A stretch of DNA of 64,000 bases from Serratia marcescens (GTDB lineage: Bacteria > Pseudomonadota > Gammaproteobacteria > Enterobacterales > Enterobacteriaceae), in contig NZ_VFMJ01000001.1 of assembly GCF_006715005.1 (NCBI RefSeq), forward strand, positions 4,278,001-4,342,000, written 5' to 3'. Below the pieces are notes generated by a model. That model made no database searches, had not been told where the DNA came from, and worked only from the letters and a program-made list of their open reading frames with translations. Below are positions 59,587 through 64,000 of the stretch, piece by piece. Each line of letters starts with the position of its first letter. Position 1 is the first letter of the stretch. Position numbers and translations under genes: made by a program.

Positions 59587-61038
59587 TTACTCACGCCAGA
59601 AGGTTGGCGTGAACAGCACCAGCAATGTAAACACTTCCAGGCGCCCGAACAGCATCGTCACCACCAGGACCCACTTGGCCGCCGCCGGCATCGTGGTGAA
59701 GTTATCCGCCACTACGCCCAGACCGGGGCCGAGGTTATTGAGCGTTGCCGTCACTGCGGCGAACGCGGAAAAGTCGTCAACGCCGGTGGCAATGATCGCC
59801 AGCATGCTGACGATAAACACCAGCGCATAGGCAGAGAAGAATCCCCACACCGCCTCCAGAATGCGTTCCGGCAGCGCACGGTTGCCCAATTTGATGGTAT
59901 AGACCGCGTTGGGGTGCACCAGCCTTTTCAACTCGCGCGAACCTTGCAGGTACAGAAGCAGGATACGGATCACCTTCAGGCCGCCGCCGGTCGAGCCGGC
60001 GCAACCGCCGATGAACGCCGAGCACAGCAACAACATCGGCAGGAACAGCGGCCACTTGGCGATGCTGTCGGTCGTAAAACCGGCCGTAGTCGCCATCGAT
60101 ACCACCTGGAAGAACGCCTGATTGAGCGTTTCCATACCGCTCTTATAGACGCCATGTCCCCAGAGCACCAACGTACACACCACCACCAGCGTCAACTGAA
60201 CGAAGATGAACATGCGGAATTCAGGATCGCGCCCATACACCTTCAGACTGCGGCCGCTCAGCAAAGCGAAGTGCAGGCCGTAGTTACAGCCGGAAATCAG
60301 CAGGAACACGGCGATGATGGTGTTGATGGTCGGGCTGGCGTAATAACCGATACTGGCGTCGTGGGTAGAAAAACCGCCGATGGCGATGGTCGAGAAACTG
60401 TGGCCAATGGCGTCGAACACCGACATCCCAGCCCCCCAGAGCGCCAGCGCACAGGCGACGGTCAGCAACACATAGATTAGCCACAGGGTTTTGGCGGTTT
60501 CGGCGATGCGTGGACGCATCTTGTTATCTTTCAGCGGTCCGGGCATTTCCGCCCGATACAGCTGCATGCCGCCGACGCCGAGTATCGGCAGTATCGCCAC
60601 CGCCAACACGATGATCCCCATGCCGCCCATCCATTGCAGCATCTGGCGATAGAACAGAATGGCCTTCGGCAGCGAGTCCAATCCCACCAGCGTCGTCGCG
60701 CCGGTGGTCGTCAATCCCGAGAAGGATTCAAAGAAGGCGTCGGTCAGCGACAGGTTGGGCCGTTCCGAAAACAGGAACGGCAATGCCCCCACGCTGCCCA
60801 GCACGGTCCAGAACAGCACGACGATCAGGAAGCCTTCTCGGGGCTTCAGCTCGTGTTTCTGTTTGCGGTTCGGCCACCACAGCATCAGACCGATGGTCAG
60901 CGCCACGAAGAAGGTTTGGCTGAACGCGCGCCCCGCCCCATCGCGGTAAATCAATGCCACCAGGCCAGGAATAAACATCGTCCCGGAGAACAGGATGACC
61001 AGCAGACCAACGATACGGGTTATGGCGCGAAAATGCAT
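59587..61038 (-). CDS. trkH: potassium uptake protein TrkH
   Basis: 483 residues as in E. coli. The membrane subunit of the Trk potassium system, worked by TrkA in the cytoplasm. Four pore-loop repeats with the filter glycine are seen: TTTGATTLVG, IAIGGFST, TTAGFTTDS and LNNLGPGLG. AAGGA lies before the ATG. Third gene of pepQ-yigZ-trkH-hemG. Confidence 0.98.
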   Translation of the reverse strand: MHFRAITRIVGLLVILFSGTMFIPGLVALIYRDGAGRAFSQTFFVALTIGLMLWWPNRKQKHELKPREGFLIVVLFWTVLGSVGALPFLFSERPNLSLTDAFFESFSGLTTTGATTLVGLDSLPKAILFYRQMLQWMGGMGIIVLAVAILPILGVGGMQLYRAEMPGPLKDNKMRPRIAETAKTLWLIYVLLTVACALALWGAGMSVFDAIGHSFSTIAIGGFSTHDASIGYYASPTINTIIAVFLLISGCNYGLHFALLSGRSLKVYGRDPEFRMFIFVQLTLVVVCTLVLWGHGVYKSGMETLNQAFFQVVSMATTAGFTTDSIAKWPLFLPMLLLCSAFIGGCAGSTGGGLKVIRILLLYLQGSRELKRLVHPNAVYTIKLGNRALPERILEAVWGFFSAYALVFIVSMLAIIATGVDDFSAFAAVTATLNNLGPGLGVVADNFTTMPAAAKWVLVVTMLFGRLEVFTLLVLFTPTFWRE

Positions 61039-61073
61039 TTCAGCACGATCCTTAGCAATTCAATTGGGAGGAA

Positions 61074-61688
61074 TTATTGCGAAATGGGGGTTAATTGCAA
61101 ATTACCGCGACTGAGATCACGCAATTTATTTCCAAACAGCTCGGCCTCGGTGGTCGGCAAGGCTAGATGCAGCACAACGGCGGCGCCGTATTCGCCCTGC
61201 AGGATCCGACCTGCGGTTTGCTGCAGCAAGTTCTCCACCAGCGCCAACTGCGCATAGTCGCACTGCAAGATATATTCGGCTTCCGGCACCTTTTGTGCCA
61301 ACGCCAACTGCTTCAACGCCTGTTGAACACCGTTGCCATAGGCTTTCACCAGCCCGCCGGTGCCCAGCTTGACGCCGCCATAGTAACGAACGACCACGGC
61401 GGTCACTTCGCCAATACCGCTGCCCATCAGCTGCGCGAGGATCGGTTTTCCGGCGGTGCCCGACGGTTCTCCGTCGTCGGAGAACCCCAGCTGCTGCGAG
61501 TCATCGGGGCTGCCAGCGACGAAAGCCCAACAATGGTGCCGCGCCGCCGGGTGCTCATCCCGCACCTGCCGAATAAACGCCTTTGCCGCTTCTACCCCGC
61601 TGGTCGGCGCCAGCAGGGTGATAAAACGGCTCTTCTTTATTTCTTCGGTAAAGCAGGTTGCTTCCGCCGGTATCGGGTACGGCCGCAT
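61074..61688 (-). CDS. yigZ: YigZ, IMPACT (UPF0029) family protein
   Basis: 204 residues as in E. coli. N-terminal IMPACT domain (KKSRFITLLAPTSG, SDDGEPSGTAGKPIL, VVVRYYGGVKLGTGGL) and a C-terminal DUF1949 domain. Related eukaryotic proteins modulate translation; the bacterial role is not settled. The ATG overlaps the pepQ stop (TGATG). Confidence 0.96.
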   Translation of the reverse strand: MRPYPIPAEATCFTEEIKKSRFITLLAPTSGVEAAKAFIRQVRDEHPAARHHCWAFVAGSPDDSQQLGFSDDGEPSGTAGKPILAQLMGSGIGEVTAVVVRYYGGVKLGTGGLVKAYGNGVQQALKQLALAQKVPEAEYILQCDYAQLALVENLLQQTAGRILQGEYGAAVVLHLALPTTEAELFGNKLRDLSRGNLQLTPISQ

Positions 61689-63019
61689 CAGGCCAGGTTC
61701 AGATCGCGCGTCATGTTCTCGATGCGCTTTTCATGGATCACGATGTTGTCTTCGATACGGATGCCGCCATACGGCTTCAACGCATCGATGCGATCCCAGG
61801 CGAAGTGCTGCTTGAGCTCACCGCTGCGCCACGGCGCCAACAGAGATTCGATGAAGTACAGACCCGGTTCGATGGTCAACACCATGCCCGGCTGCAACAC
61901 GCGGGTGCAACGCAGGAACGGATACTTGGACGGCGCCGCCAGATGGGTGCCTTGCTCGTCCTGCATAAAGCCGGCGGCGTCGTGCACCTGCAGACCCAAT
62001 GGATGGCCCAGCCCATGCGGCAGGAACGGCGTGGTGATACCCGTTTCAACCATCGCCTCTTCGCTGAGGCCGTTCACCAACTTGTGATTCTTGAGCAGCT
62101 TGGCGATGCGCTGGTGCATCTGCACATGGTAGTCGGTATAGCGCACGCCGGTCTTGATGGTGTCGATCAACGCCAGCTGTTCACCGTTGAGATCTTTCAC
62201 CAGGTGGGCGAACTCGCTACCGCTTTGCGCCGCGTAGGTGCGGGTCAGATCGGCGGCGTAGCCGTTATATTCCGCACCGGCGTCGATCAGGAAACTCAGG
62301 GATTCGGCCGGCGGCTGATGATCCAGCTTGGTGTAGTGCAGTACCGAAGCATGTTCGTTCAGCGCCACGATGTTGTCGTAAGGCACGTCGGTATCGCGGT
62401 GGCCGGTCGCCGTCAGGTAGGCCAGGTTGATGTCGAACTCGCTCATGCCGGAGAGGAAGGCCTCATGCGCCGCACGATGGCCGGTTACCGCCGTCTTCTG
62501 CGCTTCGCGCATGCAGGCCAGCTCATAGCCGGTTTTGATCGAACGGTGGAAATCCAGGTAATTCAACACCGCTTTCGGGTTGATGTTCTCAGAAGGGATG
62601 CCGAGATCGCGGGCGCGCTGTTGCGCATAACCGATATAGCCCACGCGCTCGCGCTGCGGCGGAAGCTGCTGGGCAATGGCGTCGGCGTTGGCCAACGGCA
62701 TCAATTCAAGGGATTTGGTCCAGAAACTGTCCGGCAGCGGTTCTACGCTGTGCCAGTAGTCGACCGGGGAGTAGAACCACAGCTTCGGCTTGTTGACACC
62801 GTCGATCCACAACCAGCAGTTCGGCACCGACGTCACCGGCACCCAGGCTTTGAAATGCGCGTTCACTTTGAACGGATAGCTATGGTCGTCCAAAAATACC
62901 TTTTGCAGTTCCCCGGAGTGAATCAGCAGCGCATCCAACTTGTTGCGCTCCAGCACTTCGCGCGCGCGTTTTTGCAGCTCTGCCAGGTGGTCGTTATACA
63001 AAGAAGCCAGCGTTTCCAT
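61688..63019 (-). CDS. pepQ: Xaa-Pro dipeptidase (prolidase)
   Basis: 443 residues as in E. coli. A pita-bread metallopeptidase that splits X-Pro dipeptides. Metal ligands fall in [20 protein letters not shown] (two Asp), [10 protein letters not shown] (His), TIEPGLYF (Glu) and GIRIEDN (Glu). The ATG at 63019 with AAGGGTA upstream gives [12 protein letters not shown]; the frame's start at 63115 is rejected. In E. coli pepQ is divergent from fadB; here an MFS gene on the same strand lies upstream instead. Confidence 0.97.
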   Translation of the reverse strand: METLASLYNDHLAELQKRAREVLERNKLDALLIHSGELQKVFLDDHSYPFKVNAHFKAWVPVTSVPNCWLWIDGVNKPKLWFYSPVDYWHSVEPLPDSFWTKSLELMPLANADAIAQQLPPQRERVGYIGYAQQRARDLGIPSENINPKAVLNYLDFHRSIKTGYELACMREAQKTAVTGHRAAHEAFLSGMSEFDINLAYLTATGHRDTDVPYDNIVALNEHASVLHYTKLDHQPPAESLSFLIDAGAEYNGYAADLTRTYAAQSGSEFAHLVKDLNGEQLALIDTIKTGVRYTDYHVQMHQRIAKLLKNHKLVNGLSEEAMVETGITTPFLPHGLGHPLGLQVHDAAGFMQDEQGTHLAAPSKYPFLRCTRVLQPGMVLTIEPGLYFIESLLAPWRSGELKQHFAWDRIDALKPYGGIRIEDNIVIHEKRIENMTRDLNLA

Positions 63020-63131
63020 CACAGTACCCTTATGCCTTAGCACGAAAGAAGTCATCTTAACACAGCGCTCCGACGCTCCAACCTCATCGCGTTGGGCATG
63101 CGGAGCAGCTCGCAATTCCCTGCAAATGCCG

Positions 63132-64000
63132 TTACATCCGCAGTTTAACCATGAGCCAGCCGGCCAGGCCGAGCAACGCTATCGCCAGCGTCCACAGACC
63201 ATGGTGCTCCAACAACACCGCGCCGGCCGCAGCAACGCCCGCCAGACACTGCTGCAGAAAGCCGCACAGCGCCATCGCATAGGCGCCGTACTCTTTAGCG
63301 TCGCTGACCGCCATCGCCATGCTGTTGGGAAACAGCACCGCCTGGCCAAAAATGGTCAGGCAATACAGCGCGATGAACAGCGCCATACCGGAAAGGCCGG
63401 CCAAAATGCCGCTCCACCACAATATCAGGATCGCCACCGTCGCCAGAGCCACGATGCCGCTGCCGGTTTGCATCAGTTTTTTCCCGCCGACACGCGCCAC
63501 CGTGCGGTTCACCGCCAACGCGCCGCTAAAGTAGGCGATGCCGATCACCAGCCCCAGCGCGCCGAACGCCGTGACGTTGAGCCCAAACCCCTGCTGCATG
63601 ACGAACGGGCTCACCTCCTGCAGCGTCACCGTGGTGGCGAAACCCAGCCCGCCGACGCAGGCCGGCCAAAAAAATCCCGGCCGCCGCAGGATGGCGAAGT
63701 AGGTGGCCACCATCGCCGGGCGTGGCCCGCGGGCGCGCCCTGCCTCCAGCGGCAGCGTCGCCATCAGCGCCAGAATGGCCAAACCGGTGGTGCCCATCAA
63801 GACGAAGCCCATCTGCCAGTGTGAATATTGGCTGAGCAGGCCGCCGACGAACTGGCCGCCGCCCAGCGCGGTGATAAAAGCGATGGACAGCACCGACAGC
63901 CGTCGCGCCAGCTCGTCACCGCTCCAGTTATCCCGCACGATGATACGCGCAATGATCGCCGCGCCACCGGCGCCCACCCCCTGCAGCGCACGCAGCGCCA
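63132..64000 (-). CDS. MFS transporter, Bcr/CflA-type drug efflux, N-terminus beyond the window
   Basis: 289 codons to the window edge, still open, so the N-terminal third is missing. The visible part starts [23 protein letters not shown], which is motif C/antiporter-type sequence of 12-helix drug efflux proteins such as Bcr, CflA and EmrD. About nine membrane helices follow, ending in a short tail LMVKLRM. Exact substrate unknown. The intergenic gap to pepQ is 112 bases. Confidence 0.82.
   Translation of the reverse strand, partial: ALRALQGVGAGGAAIIARIIVRDNWSGDELARRLSVLSIAFITALGGGQFVGGLLSQYSHWQMGFVLMGTTGLAILALMATLPLEAGRARGPRPAMVATYFAILRRPGFFWPACVGGLGFATTVTLQEVSPFVMQQGFGLNVTAFGALGLVIGIAYFSGALAVNRTVARVGGKKLMQTGSGIVALATVAILILWWSGILAGLSGMALFIALYCLTIFGQAVLFPNSMAMAVSDAKEYGAYAMALCGFLQQCLAGVAAAGAVLLEHHGLWTLAIALLGLAGWLMVKLRM

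Overview
The window is a stretch of enterobacterial chromosome. Protein identities, the 16S/23S sequences and GC-rich coding all point to the genus Serratia, most likely the S. marcescens group. This is inference from remembered E. coli and Serratia sequences; no search was run. Most of the window is core backbone. The accessory parts are a siderophore-type NRPS end at the left and a small signalling island between thiH and rpoC.

Layout. (1) 1-4.8 kb: the end of an NRPS locus, with a Cy-A-carrier protein and a convergent stand-alone condensation enzyme behind a Fur-box-like palindrome; this resembles vibriobactin/serratiochelin-type catechol siderophore assembly. (2) 4.9-11.2 kb: gltP, then divergent acs-yjcH-actP for acetate scavenging. 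(3) 11.3-16.9 kb: a complete rRNA operon on the minus strand (16S, tRNA-Glu, 23S, 5S) with P1/P2 promoters. (4) 17.1-20.1 kb: purHD behind a near-perfect PurR box. (5) 20.1-24.5 kb, minus strand: a DUF1481 lipoprotein, hupA, yjaG, nfi, hemE, nudC. (6) 24.6-30.8 kb, plus strand: rsd, then a TPP riboswitch and thiCEFSGH. (7) 30.8-34.5 kb: an accessory island. It has a response regulator with an N-terminal HTH, facing an operon of acetyltransferase, Cys-free periplasmic oxidoreductase-fold protein and histidine kinase. (8) 34.7-48.3 kb, minus strand: the transcription/translation block tufB, secE-nusG, rplKAJL, rpoBC. (9) 48.4-49.0 kb: four tRNA genes (Thr, Tyr, Gly, Thr). (10) 49.4-53.1 kb: an acetyltransferase, coaA and convergent murB-birA. 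(11) 53.5-59.0 kb: a second rRNA operon, also minus strand. (12) 59.0-64 kb: pepQ-yigZ-trkH-hemG and a drug-efflux-type MFS gene cut by the window edge.

The two rRNA operons differ at several helices by paired, structure-preserving changes. Their flanks combine neighbours that in E. coli belong to different rrn loci, which suggests rrn-mediated rearrangement. The least explained part is the thiH-rpoC interval: an unusual two-component module, an orphan terminator and palindromes upstream of the regulator. No CRISPR array, insertion sequence or prophage was seen.
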